Origin: Mortierella alpina
Lineage: Eukaryota > Mortierellomycota > Mortierellomycetes > Mortierellales > Mortierellaceae
Length of the DNA stretch: 64,000 nucleotides
Assembly: GCA_029449245.1 (NCBI GenBank)
Contig: JANATF010000001.1
Coordinates: 3,100,001 to 3,164,000, forward strand
Direction of reading: 5' to 3'
Part shown: positions 27,352 to 39,508 of the stretch, in pieces
Numbering within the stretch: the first letter of the stretch is position 1
Layout: every line of letters starts with the position of its first letter
Program-made: the position numbers and the translations under genes
The notes under the pieces: model-generated
The model's database searches: none
Seen by the model: only the letters and a program-made list of their open reading frames with translations
Told to the model about the DNA's origin: nothing

Positions 27352-27497
27352 TCATTTGAACATGTGGAGACGGACGAGCTCGTGCGATGTTTGTATTGCA
27401 TAGTGCAGCACTACGTGGTATATCATATTTGCAGTATCGAGGTTCTTTTTCTCGCCAAGGTTTGCTAGACAAAAGCATTTTCGCGCCTTTTTCCCGT

Positions 27498-28563
27498 TTA
27501 GTTGGCGTGGACGCGGGCCAAAGAGCCGGTGGGGAGGCGAACATAGGTGTTGGTCTGGTCGTACAGTCCCGCTGCAGCATTGTACCAGGCCAGGAGAGCC
27601 GTGATAACGCCAAGACCGCCTCCGATCTTGGTGACGATGTTTCCGGGTGCCTGATGGGACAGATGGGCCGAGGACAGGACAAAGAAGGTGACGGTGAGGA
27701 TGAAGAACATGGACGAGAGTGTCAAGGTCGAGCGCAAGGTCGCGATCCAGAGGATGAAGGTAAAGATGCCCCAGGACAGCAAGAAGATGCCGAGCGCGTT
27801 GTCGAGAGTGTGTTCGGGGATCGTGTCTCCTGTATAGCCGGCACCGACACCAAAGCCTGGGATTAGAATCACGGCGTAGGACAGCCAGAACGCACCGTAA
27901 GAGCTATGTGTAAAAAAAGACCACACCCTGGTTAGTTGCTTCATGTGGGGGGGAAGTGTGGGGTTTTAGCCTGCAGTGCTGAGACATCCCAACAGCCTCC
28001 CCAACGGATTTTCATACATCCAGGCCTGCCGGCAACAGGACAAGACAATATTCTGCTCCACGGGGGGCAGATGCGTACGCAGGAAGGAAAAAAAAAAAAA
28101 AAAAAAAAAGGATACTATACTCTCCCACATTAAAAATATAAATGCTAATTCAGGGACCAAAGGAGGGGGAGAACTTACGTGAATGCTGTGGCACCAAAGT
28201 TATTGCCAATCTTGAACTCCCACATCCCGGCCAGGATCTGAGCAAACCCGCCATAGAAGCAGGCCAGGCCCGTCACCACTTGAACGGGCCCGCCAGAGGG
28301 GACGCCAGCGCCGAGATTGAAGAGCGAGAGAACGACTAACAGAACAAAAAAAAACCATCCAGGTCAAAAAAGTCTGAGTGAATTGGTGTTTCTCAATGCG
28401 GAACTATACACTGGGTTTCCAGGGCAGGTATAGGAAGTGGGAGGAGGAAAAGTCCCTTACATGTGGTCAGCGCAAATGCAGAGAGACCGAGAGGACCGGG
28501 TTTGATGTTAACTGGGGCGGGAGAGGAGGAGTGTCCCTTTTCGCGGTCGTCGTGATAAGCCAT
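27498..28563 (-). CDS. Gpr1/Fun34/YaaH (Ato) family acetate permease
   Basis: Predicted 221 aa from exons 28563–28461, 28335–28179 and 27903–27498; introns are GT–AG and phases join. The family comprises six-helix plasma-membrane acetate/proton transporters such as yeast Ady2. Visible features are the N-terminal PGPLGLSAFALTT segment, a helix with GPVQVVTGLACFYGG, QILAGMWEF, and the conserved FGATAFTSYGAFWLSYA block. The short hydrophilic N terminus and compact C terminus are typical for the family. The second intron (27904–28178) is long for this locus and contains a pure A/T run. The gene is convergent with the KRE33-like gene. Confidence 0.93.
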
Positions 28564-31506
28564 TGTCTAAAAGCTGGTTGAGTACTTGAAAGAGATATAT
28601 GGGCACTGGGGCAGGGTGAAAAGAGCGGGAGACAGAGAGTAAAAGGAGTGAGGAAGAGGAGAAAAATCGTGAGGCTGGAGGATACAAGTGAAGTGGGGTC
28701 GGTGAACAAAAAGAAGAAAAGAAAAAAAACGATCAGAGAGCAACTGGGGCAGAACGTCTTTATAGCAAGAGCTTTCGTCAAGAGGAAAAAGCGGAAGGAG
28801 AAAAAAAAACCTCGAATGCCTTGCTGCTGGCTGTCTGATCCGCTCTTCTGCCCCCTTCTGCTCTGATTTGACCTGGCTGAATCCTTTGGGGAAGCGGCCA
28901 GCAACGACAGGTACAGTACAATGCATGGATATGTCAGTGGAGTTAGGAGCCGGAGGTGAGCAGTTTCCAAGACTCACACTTGAGACAAGTATCGCACTTC
29001 TCCGTCCTCTGCGCCGCCCCAGTCTCGCACGCTGTAGGTCTCTGTCTACGTTGTCTGGTTGACTACGTTCCTGGCCAAAGGCAGAACACCAGAACACCAG
29101 ACGACGCCTTTACACACTTTGCGTTCATACGGAGCAAACAAACAATCAAAAATTGTAGAATCCGTTTTGGGTAAATTGGGGGTCAGCAGCACAGTTATTC
29201 CGGCTGATGACATGCTCAAGCGTCCACGCTAAGGGTAAATGGAGCCGGGAAAGGAGGTACAGGTCGGAAAAATGAACACTCAACTGTCGTTCAAGACTTC
29301 ACACAGCTCCACCCATCTCCTCTCTCTTTCTTATCAATCAAATGCAGGGTTCATGAATCAAGCATCTGGCTCAGCACGTTGTGCGTCTGGGTTGACACTC
29401 CGACTAACTGCTCGCCACCTGCTTGGACGATCAAAGGATGGCTTCAACTCCGCATTCTCAGATAAGCATGGATGTCTGATCGCAATCTGTCGTGTGGGTC
29501 GTTGTTGTTGTTCTCTCAAGATTTTCAAGAAGAGTGCAACTCAGCGCAAATCAGATGAGCGCCTGAACCGCCGGATAAAAAAAAAGAAAGCAATGCCCAG
29601 TAAACCATCCCGCGACAGAAAGACGGAGAGGCTCGGCAGAGACCATGCAAGGGGATGATCAAAGCCTACAGCACAGTGCAGCAAGAGCAGGCACAATCCA
29701 TGTTTTTCCATTCTTGGCTTCTCCAATCAAGCGGTCGCTCAAATTTTGTGGTGTAGCATGGAGCGCATCTCATGTCACAACAAGTAGATGCCGTTACGTG
29801 TTGCTTCGCCATCAATGGGCCATTGAGGCGGAAGTTCAGTTCGGTTAGTGAGCGCTGCATATCACCAGGAGACGATCGCCTTGGCTACAGCTTTCAGCTG
29901 TTATCATATCATGTCTAACGAAGCGATATAGGGTTTGAATGAAGAGAATGGATCGGCATCATGGCCCTTGTGTTCATGCGTACCTGTAGATGAGTGGGCT
30001 CCCTGTTTCTTGGGGGTACAAGGCTACGTTGTTCTTAAAGAGCCCATACATACTTCCATTTGACGCTGGCTTTAAGCAGCTGGAGATGACGAAACTTGTG
30101 CATAACGGATGCGGAGTACTCGAGGCGCAAGACTGGGATATTGAGCGATCTATTTCATTATTTTCAACCTTACGTGAGAGGTGTGGAGATGTGTTTCAAT
30201 TCTGCGCCGTCGAGCTCACACGGCGCGAGATAATCTTTTTTGCCTTTGAAAGGCTACTTGAGGCGTCTCCTCTAGGAAGCGAGTCCTATTCGCTCCCCAA
30301 GACAGTCCACCAAGAAAGAAGTTGGTTTTCCACGCAAGGTCGTGAGTGAGCAAGTAGCCTTCATAGTCTCTGATTGTTTGTAAATTACCTAGAGAAACGT
30401 AGTTAGGCCTGCTCAAACAAACAAAGAAAAGAGCGATAGACGCAACTCAAATACAGCCACGGAGGTAGCCGATCATGTCACTCATGCACAACGGGCGGCC
30501 TAACGGCACTTAAAATATATGCGGGAGAACAACAAGACAACAAAACGTACGAGCAAGCTCCCTGTGGAACCCTGACGTCCGACACTCTCACGCCCCACAA
30601 CAATTCAACTTCGGTACCGTACTCCATTACGCGGTAACTTGGTAGAAAGAACAGAGGAGGAAACGCAAAGGAGGAGAGAATCAATACGAACAGGGAGGCG
30701 TGGCCGTGTTCCTGGCTGCCCTGAGTACGACCTGTTGAGGGGTCCTTTTGCTGCGCATATGATTTACAGCAATCGCCTCGGTTGAGTGTGTGTGTGTTTG
30801 TGTGGGTCAAGGTCTTCGAGGTATATAATAGGCGGGAATGTCCGAGGGGACCAATAGGGCCAGCTTGCGGCGGGCGGGCTACGGTACGCACTGAGAGGTA
30901 GAAAACTCTAAAGCGAAAGTGACACCGATATGGTGTGGATGGCATATAGATGGCAAGAGAGGAGTGGAGGAGGCGGCGACGTCCCTGGGGAAGGTTCATG
31001 GTCGATCGGCGGGGACTGAAGTGATGGTGCTCATATTCTCTCATATGACACATCGCCTGCAAGTGGCCAACAGATCCACGGAGAACTTGCTTTGATCTTC
31101 GCGCCAGATCGGACACTTTTTTCTTGCATTTGCAGCAGACTGTGCCTATCGTGTGCCTGACTGAGTACAGTAGTGCATAATGCACCAGGACAGCCGAGAC
31201 GGCGAAGGTTTCGACAAAACGTATTGCCGCCCAGCTAGACTGTGCCCCACCTTAGCCTCTCCCACCGTCCACTCACAACCATCGCGCAATCAGCCCAGGA
31301 ACTAAGGAAGACGCACTGTGCTGTACCTCGGACGACGTATCCCACCGCCAGCCCGAACGAACCCATGGTGTGGGGGCTCATGTGCGCGAGTCATGGCCGG
31401 CGGGATGCAGTGATATAAAAGGGCGGTCTCAGCACCCTTCTTTCGTCGCTTCCATCACCCACTCTCGCCTTATCGTATCCAAACGATCACCCTCTCCACT
31501 CTCTCT

Positions 31507-31556
<50 letters not shown>

Positions 31557-31579
31557 TCCTTCTCTTGTCGCTGCGCATC
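28564..31579. other. Long divergent intergenic region
   Basis: About 3 kb separates the acetate permease and the first MFS gene, which are transcribed apart. I see no supported gene. The longest minus-strand frame (30478–31185) has no recognisable domain and looks like chance. The right end has a TATA box, a CT tract (about 31495–31540) and a short CA tract before the MFS start. Confidence 0.55.
31413..31420 (+). promoter_or_regulatory. TATA box of the plus-strand MFS gene
   Basis: ATATAAAA lies about 160 bases upstream of the ATG at 31580. The interval between them is a CT- and CA-rich 5' leader. Confidence 0.45.
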
Positions 31580-33657
31580 ATGAGTGCCACTGATAGCAAA
31601 TACCGAGCTGCGCTGGAGGGCAAGATTCCGGTGGAGTACGCCTCCGAAAAGGTGGACGTGGACTCCGAGCACGCTGCTGAATTGGACCCTGTCGCTGTTG
31701 GCAATCTGCGGCGAAAGATCGATTTCCACCTAATCCCACTCATCGCCGTCCTCTACCTCTGCTCCTTCCTGGATCGCGTCAACATCGGTAAGTGGAGTCC
31801 TTTTTAGCTTGCTTCGTTTTTCAAGGGCTAGTCAACTTACACCGAGAGTGCTTCCCGTCCGGATAGGTAACGCCAAGGTTGCTGGGCTCGAGCACGACAT
31901 TGCTCTTACGCCAGTAGAGTACAACTGGGCGCTATCAATCTTCTTTGTGGGGTAAAAATCTATTGCAGGACTTTGAGCGTGGCAATGTCGAATGTCTCCA
32001 TTCCGGATTCCTCATTACACACGAAGCTCGCTGCTGACCCTCTTTCATGGTTGGCCAAAATAGATATGTTCTCTTTGAGATTCCGTCCAACATTCTGCTC
32101 AAGAAAATGGGACCGAGAAAGTGGATCACGATTGTCATGCTTGCCTGGGGTGTCATTATGATGGCTATGGCTGCTGTCACCAACGCGGCCGGATTGCTCG
32201 CCGCTCGCTTCTTCCTCGGCCTCGCCGAGTCCGGTCTCTTCCCTGGATCTGTCTACCTGATCTCGCTCTGGTACACACGCGGCGAACAGGCACTTCGCAA
32301 CGGTCTTTTCTTCAGCACTGCGACCATGGCGGGCGCCTTTGGCGGCGTGCTGGCCTATGGAATTGCACAGATGGATGGCGTCCAGGGGCTTCACGGTACG
32401 TGTGCATTATTACGCCCGGTCCGTCCAGGGAAATATGGTTCGCATGACTGATTGTTTGTGTGTTGCTGTTGGACCAATAGGGTGGCAGTGGATCTTCATT
32501 CTCGAGGGCTTGCCCACGGTACTGTTGACCATCATCGTCTGGTTCTACTTGCCCGACTTCCCCAGCACGGCCCCGTTCCTCAACCAGCAGGAGAAGGATC
32601 TGGCTGTCAGGCGCTTGATCATTGATGCTGGCCCAGCAACCCAGACCGAGTTCTCTTGGAAGCAATTCCGCGCCGTCTTTGTGGACTGGAAAGGTAGACA
32701 TAAAAAAAAACCTCACTGGCAGAAAAACGGGATGACTGAGGTTGTACATACAGAGTGCAACATTCTTTCAGCGTAACAATGACTAACATGGACCCCTCAT
32801 ACCTTCGTCTTCAGTGTACATGCATATGATCACCTACATTCTCTCAGCCACACCCCTGTACAGTTTGTCCCTCTTCTTGCCCTCAATTGTCCAGGGATTC
32901 AAGTTCAAGTAAGTTTGTTTAACATCGCCATTATGCCTCTTATGTCACACAAGCAATCATTGACGCACCGCACGCTGACTCCACTTCTGTCTCCTCTGCC
33001 TCTTAGCGCCATTACCACTCAGGCAATGACGGCTCCTGCATATGTCATTGCTTGTGTCTTCACCATCATCTTTGCCTTCTCGTCGGACCGCTTCCGTGAG
33101 CGCGGTATCCACTACGCTTTCCCAACACTTGTCGGATGCTTGGGTTACATCTTGCTAATTGTCACCAAGGACTCTGCAGTCGTCAACCGCTATGTCAGTT
33201 TGACTGTTACAGCTTCAGGAGTCTTTGCTAGTGTCCCTGCTATGCTCAGTTGGTTCACTACCAACATTGGAGGTGGGTTTGCTTGATCTATTTGAAACAT
33301 CGTAATGCGTTCCATGTGCTTTTATTTGACACACGACTCATCGCCGAACATGTTTTTCGTCATCTAGGCCATACTAAGCGTGGTGTCGCCACCGCTGCCA
33401 TCATTTCGTTCGGAAACATTGGAGGAGCCATTGGAGGCCAGATCTACAGAGCCGAGGATGCCAAGAATGGTTTTGTTCGCGGACACATGATTTGCGCAGT
33501 GATGATGGCCATCTCTGCTTTCCTGACCCTCACCATGAAGTACTTCCTGATCAAGGAGAACAAGCGCAGGGACAACTTGACCCCTGAGGAGTTTGAGCGT
33601 GAGGCGCAAGGAGAGGAGCTCTGCGACAATCACCCTGGCTTCCGCTACTACTCGTAG
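31580..33657 (+). CDS. MFS permease, Dal5/Tna1 anion:cation symporter type
   Basis: Predicted 495 aa; exons 31580–31787, 31867–31951, 32064–32395, 32481–32693, 32815–32908, 33007–33272, 33368–33657, all in phase. The family imports organic anions such as allantoate or nicotinate at the plasma membrane; the substrate here cannot be read from sequence. Diagnostic blocks are LYLCSFLDRVNIGNAKV in TM1, FEIPSNILLKK, the RFFLGLAESGLFPG motif, GWQWIFILEG, and the C-terminal RDNLTPEEFERE tail common to the family. Intron positions differ from those of the three minus-strand paralogues that follow, and it lacks their micro-exons, so it is an older relative. Confidence 0.95.
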
Positions 33658-33736
33658 ATCACAAGAAAAACAGCGGCAGCCCTGTATTATATCTTTCTAA
33701 TTATAATCTACCTTTTAATGATCACTCCTATCCTAA

Positions 33737-35432
33737 TCAGTGCATGTAACGAAAGTCGGGGTGCATGTCTGTAGCATCACTACCTCGACATTCCTTCTCA
33801 TACTCTTTAGGTGTGAGCTGATCCCGTCGCCTGTTTTCACGATAGAGAATGTACTTGAATCCCAGGAGACTGAACACGTCAAGAAATAGAATCCCGGCGC
33901 AGGTGGCGTTGCCTCGGACGTAGAGTGGGGCTGAAAAGTTAAACATGATATGCCAAGGACCCAGAAACAGCACGAAGATTAGATCAAGGGACATATCAAT
34001 GACTCCCATCGGTTCTGAAGCATGAAAGTGAGGCAGCCAGTTCAGTATTTACCGTCATCGTTGCGATATACTTGTCCTCCGATGATGCCTCCTATTTGAA
34101 CAGCGGCCATGACAAAAGCGATGGCAGTACCTCTCTTTGCGTGTCCGCCGATAATGCTGGGTTTCCAAGCGAGGAGGACGGGAATGGCGGCATAAACTCC
34201 ACTCGTACAAATAACCAGACTGATGTATCGCAGGACAAGAGACGAATGCCGAGTGATGATCAAAAGAACATATCCGACAGCTGCTATGAACATCGGCGCT
34301 GCGACATGGAAGCCACGCTCAGTATAGCGATCCGACGAATATGCACAAAGGAGTGTACAGAAGCAGGCAACTGTGTATATCGGAACAGTCATCAACTGTG
34401 TTGCTATAGGACTACAACGGTTTTCAACAGAGTATTAGTGTGATGATCTGCAGCCTACGGGAGGCGCAGCAATTTGAAAAACATCGCTCCTCGCAGCCTT
34501 CGCGATGCTTACTCGTATCCAAATCCACGGGTGATAGACGGCACGAACAATCCTAACGATGTCAAGGCAACCGCGTGAAGAAGACCAACGTATATGAACG
34601 CGTAAACTTTCCAGTCCTTGAATGCTGCCCAAAACTCTGGCCAGGAGAAAGCTGTACTGGTGGCGGGTCCAGCATCGAACTTCAGTCTCTTGATATTAAG
34701 TTCTTTTTCAGCAGGACTGAGGAACGTGGACGTCTCTGGAAAGTCTGGTAGAATCAGGTACACGATGATGCAGCACACGACTGTGAAAAGTCCTTCGAGA
34801 AGAAATATCCATTGCCATGCACGGAGGCCACCCAAGCCTTGGAGCCGTGAGATGCCGTACGCTACCAGTCCACCGAACGCCCCAGCAACCGTAGCTGTTG
34901 AAAAGAATATACCTGCCCTAAAAGCATGCTCGCGTCTAGGATACCAAAGAGAGATGATCTACAGGCGGAACCAGCAAAAGCACACAAAAAACGTTAGAAT
35001 TCATATCTTTTCAATTCTTTCCTTGCACGCCTCACTTCGTCCAAAGTGTCGTCCGTAATACGTACAAAAACGGGAGTAGGTGCATATCCCTAAGGCGCGA
35101 GTACAGCAAGTAGTCATGTCAGTTACCTACCCTCATTGCTCCATCCATTCATCATAATGAAATGTATAGCTCACTTACTGACTCAGCAAGGCCAAGAAAG
35201 AAACGTGTGGCAAGCAGCCCCGCTCCATTGGTTACCCCAGCCATGCACATCGACATTCCGCCAAAGCCGATCATTGTTAAAGGCAGCCAGATTTTCGGAC
35301 CAACTTTCTTGAGCTGAGGATATTATACAAATCGGAAATGAGATACTGTCAATCACTGAGATGGGTTTAGCGTGATCATCGAAGAAGATGCTGAGAACGT
35401 ACCGCGAGGTTGGCAGGAATCTCACCCTATAA

Positions 35433-35468
<36 letters not shown>

Positions 35469-36059
35469 CTCAACCTCGGTTAGAGAAGGCACGCGACTTG
35501 ACAACATTTCGTTTTTGGCCTCAGTTGGCTCATGCAGCACGCACCAGGATATAACCAATGTAAAAGATGCTACCAGCCATGTTAAACAGCCCGCTGCTCA
35601 AGTTCAAGTCCGCTTCTAGATTCGCAACCTTTGCATTCCCTGGATGATCCCGGGTGATCATTCAGATCAGATGTTAGCTCAAATGAGGGTACGCGGGCTA
35701 CGCTTCAGTGTTCGAAATATGAAGTCATATGCCGTACCAAGATTCACACGATCGAGATAGGAGCAGAGGTAGAGCAAGGAGAGCATGGGAATCAGACGTT
35801 TATCGACCTTCCATCGTACTCTTCGAACCTCCTCAGAGTCTGGATCGAATCCATCAAACTCTGGGTCATGGGCGCATGGAGGATGTTTGTTCGCGGGGTC
35901 TGCTGGTGCGTCCCTGTCGTTCTTCTCGGATGAAGCATTCGCGGGTCTCATTGTCTCCAAGCTGACGGAAACAACCCCATTTGTGCCAGGGGTGCTCTCG
36001 GAAGGAAGAGGTGAACAAGGCTTTTTTTGATGGTTTTCATGTAGCTCTAGTTTTGCCAT
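33737..36059 (-). CDS. MFS permease, Dal5/Tna1 type (tandem copy A)
   Basis: Predicted 532 aa from eight exons read right to left: 36059–35738, 35639–35545, 35426–35403, 35313–35179, 35089–35066, 34958–34513, 34411–34053, 33930–33737. Exons 3 and 5 are each 24 nt and encode GEIPANLA and GYAPTPVF, both parts of conserved MFS blocks, so they are real. TM1 carries LYLCSYLDRVNLGNAKV, then TRFFLGLAES, LRAWQWIFLLEG and the tail QLTPKEYEKEC. The start at 36059 (MAKLELHENHQ) is preferred because the paralogue starts at the equivalent Met. Substrate unknown. Confidence 0.92.
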
Positions 36060-36136
36060 GGCGAAAGAGTAGGAAGGGATATAAGGAGGACCAACTATAC
36101 TCCTAAAAGCTCTGGAAGAAGACTGAACGTGTTTGA

Positions 36137-36144
36137 TATTTATA
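36137..36144 (-). promoter_or_regulatory. TATA box with adjacent CCAAT for MFS copy A
   Basis: On the minus strand CCAATATAAATA lies about 80 bases before the start codon at 36059. The same block is conserved in front of copy B. Confidence 0.45.
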
Positions 36145-36244
36145 TTGGCCATAAGTATTATGAACAAGAATACAAACGCTCGCCGGCTCACGTCTTAGTC
36201 TTACACACGCCGTAAGCGAGGAGGGACGTTATGACGCACCCACC

Positions 36245-36388
36245 ATGGCAAACTACTATCCTGAGGATCCCGCCTTAACTTCGGCGCTCAAGTCCATGTT
36301 GACTGGGCAGCAATCGTATCCACCGAAGCTCCCTGTCTCTACTATGGATGGGTACGCGACAGTGCGTCTCACAGCCCCTGATTTCTAA
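36245..36388 (+). pseudogene. Truncated copy of small membrane ORF
   Basis: The frame starts MANYYPEDP and runs 47 codons. It aligns at DNA level with 39195 onward, including the exact LPVSTMDGYAT block. Small indels shift part of the frame and a stop ends it before the transmembrane segment seen in the other copy. It sits divergently upstream of MFS copy A in the same place as the intact copy upstream of copy B. Confidence 0.6.
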
Positions 36389-36709
36389 TTTTTTTTAGGT
36401 TTTTGCGCCGTGCCAATGAAGTAAATTGCTGCAGAACTACAACGCCCCAAAGTAGAGTGCTCGGTCTTTAATGGGCCATGTCTCTGCAGATTGACGCCAA
36501 ATGTCATACGGTGGAGTAAGGTTCTCACTGGATCAGAGACCCCTACTCCAGATTGTCTCTTTGGGCTTATGAGTGAGGAATTTTATGTCGGATGTTTTTC
36601 ACAAGAGCAACGTACACTCGGATGTTTGCGGTTGCAGCTCGTTGCTTTAATTTCAGAACTGTAAAATGGTTTTTGATATCGACGATTCTTGATGATATCT
36701 GATCTGCGT

Positions 36710-39014
36710 TCAAGAAATATAACGAAAGTCGGGGTGCATGTCTGTTGCGTCGCTCTCTTGGCACTCCTTCTCATGCTCTTCAGGTGTGAGTTGATCTCGT
36801 CGATTGTTTTCACGACAGAGGAGGTACTTGAATCCCAATACATTAAAAAAGTTCAGACAAAGAAGACAAGCGCAGATGGTGTTGGCTCGGACGTATAACG
36901 GCGCTAAGAAGTTATTCATCCGTGATAGGATGGTATCGAGAAAGAAACATCATGAAAGTTAGGCATTGAAGGACACCAGTAGTTTGAACGCGTGAATGAA
37001 CGGCCTGCTTATGAAGAATACCATCGTCCTTGCGATATAATTGGCCTGCAATGATGCCTCCAATCTGAATAGCGACCTGTACCAGAGCGAGGGTAATACC
37101 TCTCTTTGTGTGTCCGCCAATGGTGCTTGCTGGCCAAATGAGTTGAGCTGGAAGGGCAGCATGCACCCCACTCGAGCAAATAACCAAGCTGATGTATCGC
37201 AGAACAAGGGACGAATGCTGAGTAATGATCAAGAGAAGATACCCAGCAGCAGCCACAAAAGTCGCCCCTGCGATGTGGAATCCTCGCTCAGAGATGCGAT
37301 CAGACGAGTACGCACAGAGAATAGTACAGAAGCAAGCAACCATATATATCGGAACAGTCATCAGCTGTGTGCTTATACGGCTACAACGTTCCTCAACAGC
37401 ATGTAAATAAGAAGGTCAGTTTGAGGTGCTGCAAAAAAATACAGACGCGTCGCTCAAGGTGCCTGTACTTACTCAAATCCAAATCCAAGAGTGATGGACG
37501 GCGCAAACAAACCCATAGCCGCAAAGGTGGTCGAATGGAGAAAGGAAATAAACATGATCATGTAAACCTTCCAGTCCTTGAATGCTGCCCAAAACTGCGG
37601 CCAGGAGAATGCTGTACTGGTGGCCGGTCCATTATCAAATTTCAGTCTCTTGATATTAAGTTCTTTCTCAGCAGGACTGAGGAACGTGGACGTCTCTGGA
37701 AAGTCAGGCAAAATCAGGTACACGATGATGCAGCAGGCGACCGTAAAAAGCCCCTCCAGAAGGAATATCCATTGCCATGCACGAAGCCCACCTGCGCCTT
37801 GTAGATTTGAGATACCGTAGGCCAAAAGTCCACCGAATGCCCCAGCAACCGGAGACATTGAAAAGAAAATGCCTGCTCGTAAGGCGTGCTCGCGTCGAGG
37901 ATACCAGAGCGAAATGAGCTAGCAAGGACAAACAACAACCTTAGTTTCTATCTCTTTCTTTGTTCCTTGCGCGCTTACTTGGCCACAGAGACCGCCTGTT
38001 AACACTTACAAAAATAGGAGTGGGTGCAAACCCCTGAAGTGTCGAGATATTGCAAGTTAGTTGAGGTGTCCAGCGTCATTGCATGATTCCAGCCTTGACT
38101 CTTAAACACATGTACATCTCACTCACCGATTCCGTCAGACCAAGGAAGAAACGAGTAGCAAGCAACCCCGCGCCATTGGTGACCCCAGCCATGCACATCG
38201 ACACTCCTCCCCAACCGCACATGACTAAAGTCAGCCATATTTTTGGACCCACTCTTTTCAGCTAGGACAACAAACGATACAAACAGGAAAGAAGTGTGTC
38301 AATCGCCGTGATAATAGTTGGCGAACTCTTCAGGCAGGTACTGTCGACATACAACGAGATTGGTAGGGATCTCGCCCTATCAACGCACATAGGGTTCAAC
38401 TTGGTTAGAAAAGAGACACGACTTGACAATATTTCGTTGCTGGCATCAATTGGTACATGCAGCACACACCAAGATATATCCGATGTAGAAGATGCTCCCA
38501 GCCGTATTAAATAGCCCACTTTCCAAGTTCAGGTCCGTCTCCAGATTCGCAACTTTCGCGTTTCCTAAAGAGCCAGTGTGAGAACGTGCACTCGGATCAG
38601 GCGTTAGTTTGAGGTTGAGCGAGAAGGGCGGTACAAATCAAGGTACAACACTTTACTGTTTTTTTAAAAAAAAAAATGGATCTTGATCCTACCCAAGTTC
38701 ACGCGATCTAGATAGCAGCAAAGGTAGATCAAAGAGAGCATGGAAATCAATCGTTTATCGACCTTCCATCGTACTCTTCGAATCTCCTTAGAGTCTGGAT
38801 CGAATCCGTCAAACTCTGGGTCATGGGCGCATGGAAGGTGTTTTTTCGCGAGGTCTGCTGGCGCATCCTTGTCGTTCTTCTCGGATGTATCGTTCGCGGG
38901 TCTCATCGTCTCTATGCAAACGGAAACAACCCCATTTGTGCAAGGAATGCTCTCGGAAGGAAGAGGTGAACAAGGCTGTTTTTGATGGTTTTCATGTAGC
39001 TCAAGTTTTGGCAT
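36710..39014 (-). CDS. MFS permease, Dal5/Tna1 type (tandem copy B)
   Basis: Predicted 532 aa, eight exons read right to left: 39014–38693, 38564–38470, 38376–38353, 38261–38127, 38033–38010, 37918–37473, 37380–37022, 36903–36710. Every exon has exactly the same length as in copy A, including the two 24-nt micro-exons (GEIPTNLV and GFAPTPIF). The N terminus MPKLELHENHQ and the 5' flank are also closely similar to copy A, so this is a recent duplication of a unit about 2.95 kb long. TM1 reads CCYLDRVNLGNAKV. Substrate unknown; copies A and B differ at scattered residues, so both appear functional. Confidence 0.92.
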
Positions 39015-39091
39015 GGCGAAAGAGTAGGAAGGGATATAAGGAGGACCAATTATCCTCCCAAAAGCTCAGGAGGAAGGCTGAACTTGTTTGG

Positions 39092-39099
39092 TATTTATA
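39092..39099 (-). promoter_or_regulatory. TATA box with adjacent CCAAT for MFS copy B
   Basis: The minus strand again reads CCAATATAAATA about 80 bases before the start codon at 39014. Conservation with copy A supports a promoter role, though recent duplication alone could explain it. Confidence 0.45.
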
Positions 39100-39194
39100 T
39101 TGGCCATATGTATCATGAACAAGAACACAAACTCTCGCCGGCTCACGTTTAACACACGCCGTAAGGGAAGGGGAAACGTTATGCCGCACCCACC

Positions 39195-39464
39195 ATGGCA
39201 AACTACTATCCTGAGGATCCACTTCTTAACTTCGGCACTCAAGTACATACTTATGATTGGGCGGCAATCGCATCTATCTTGCTCCCTGTCTCTACTATGG
39301 ATGGGTACGCGACAGCGGGTCTCACATCTGGGTTTTTATTTATTTGTTTGGTTTTTGCGCTCGCTCTGGAGTGGGCCATGTCTCTACGCCAAATGTATCG
39401 TAATCGACATATCCCGGAGTGTGTTGGACAAAAAACGCCTTTCGGGAAAACAACAGCGCATTGA
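39195..39464 (+). CDS. Small hypothetical membrane protein, divergent from MFS copy B
   Basis: An 89-aa frame beginning MANYYPEDP. Residues about 45–62 (TSGFLFICLVFALALEW) form a single hydrophobic segment, followed by a basic stretch. I do not recognise a family. It starts about 180 bp from the start of MFS copy B on the opposite strand, sharing the intervening promoter. A frame-disrupted copy occupies the same place beside copy A. It may continue through an intron into sequence I cannot assign, or may itself be decaying. Confidence 0.35.
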   Translation: MANYYPEDPLLNFGTQVHTYDWAAIASILLPVSTMDGYATAGLTSGFLFICLVFALALEWAMSLRQMYRNRHIPECVGQKTPFGKTTAH

Positions 39465-39508
39465 CACCAACTTTCAAGCTGCCTCCATATGCGTTAGTGC
39501 CTGCTCCT

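Noticed and set aside
30478-31185. 235-codon minus-strand frame in the long intergenic region
   Set aside because: No recognisable domain, uneven composition, no splice or promoter support; looks like chance in GC-balanced DNA.
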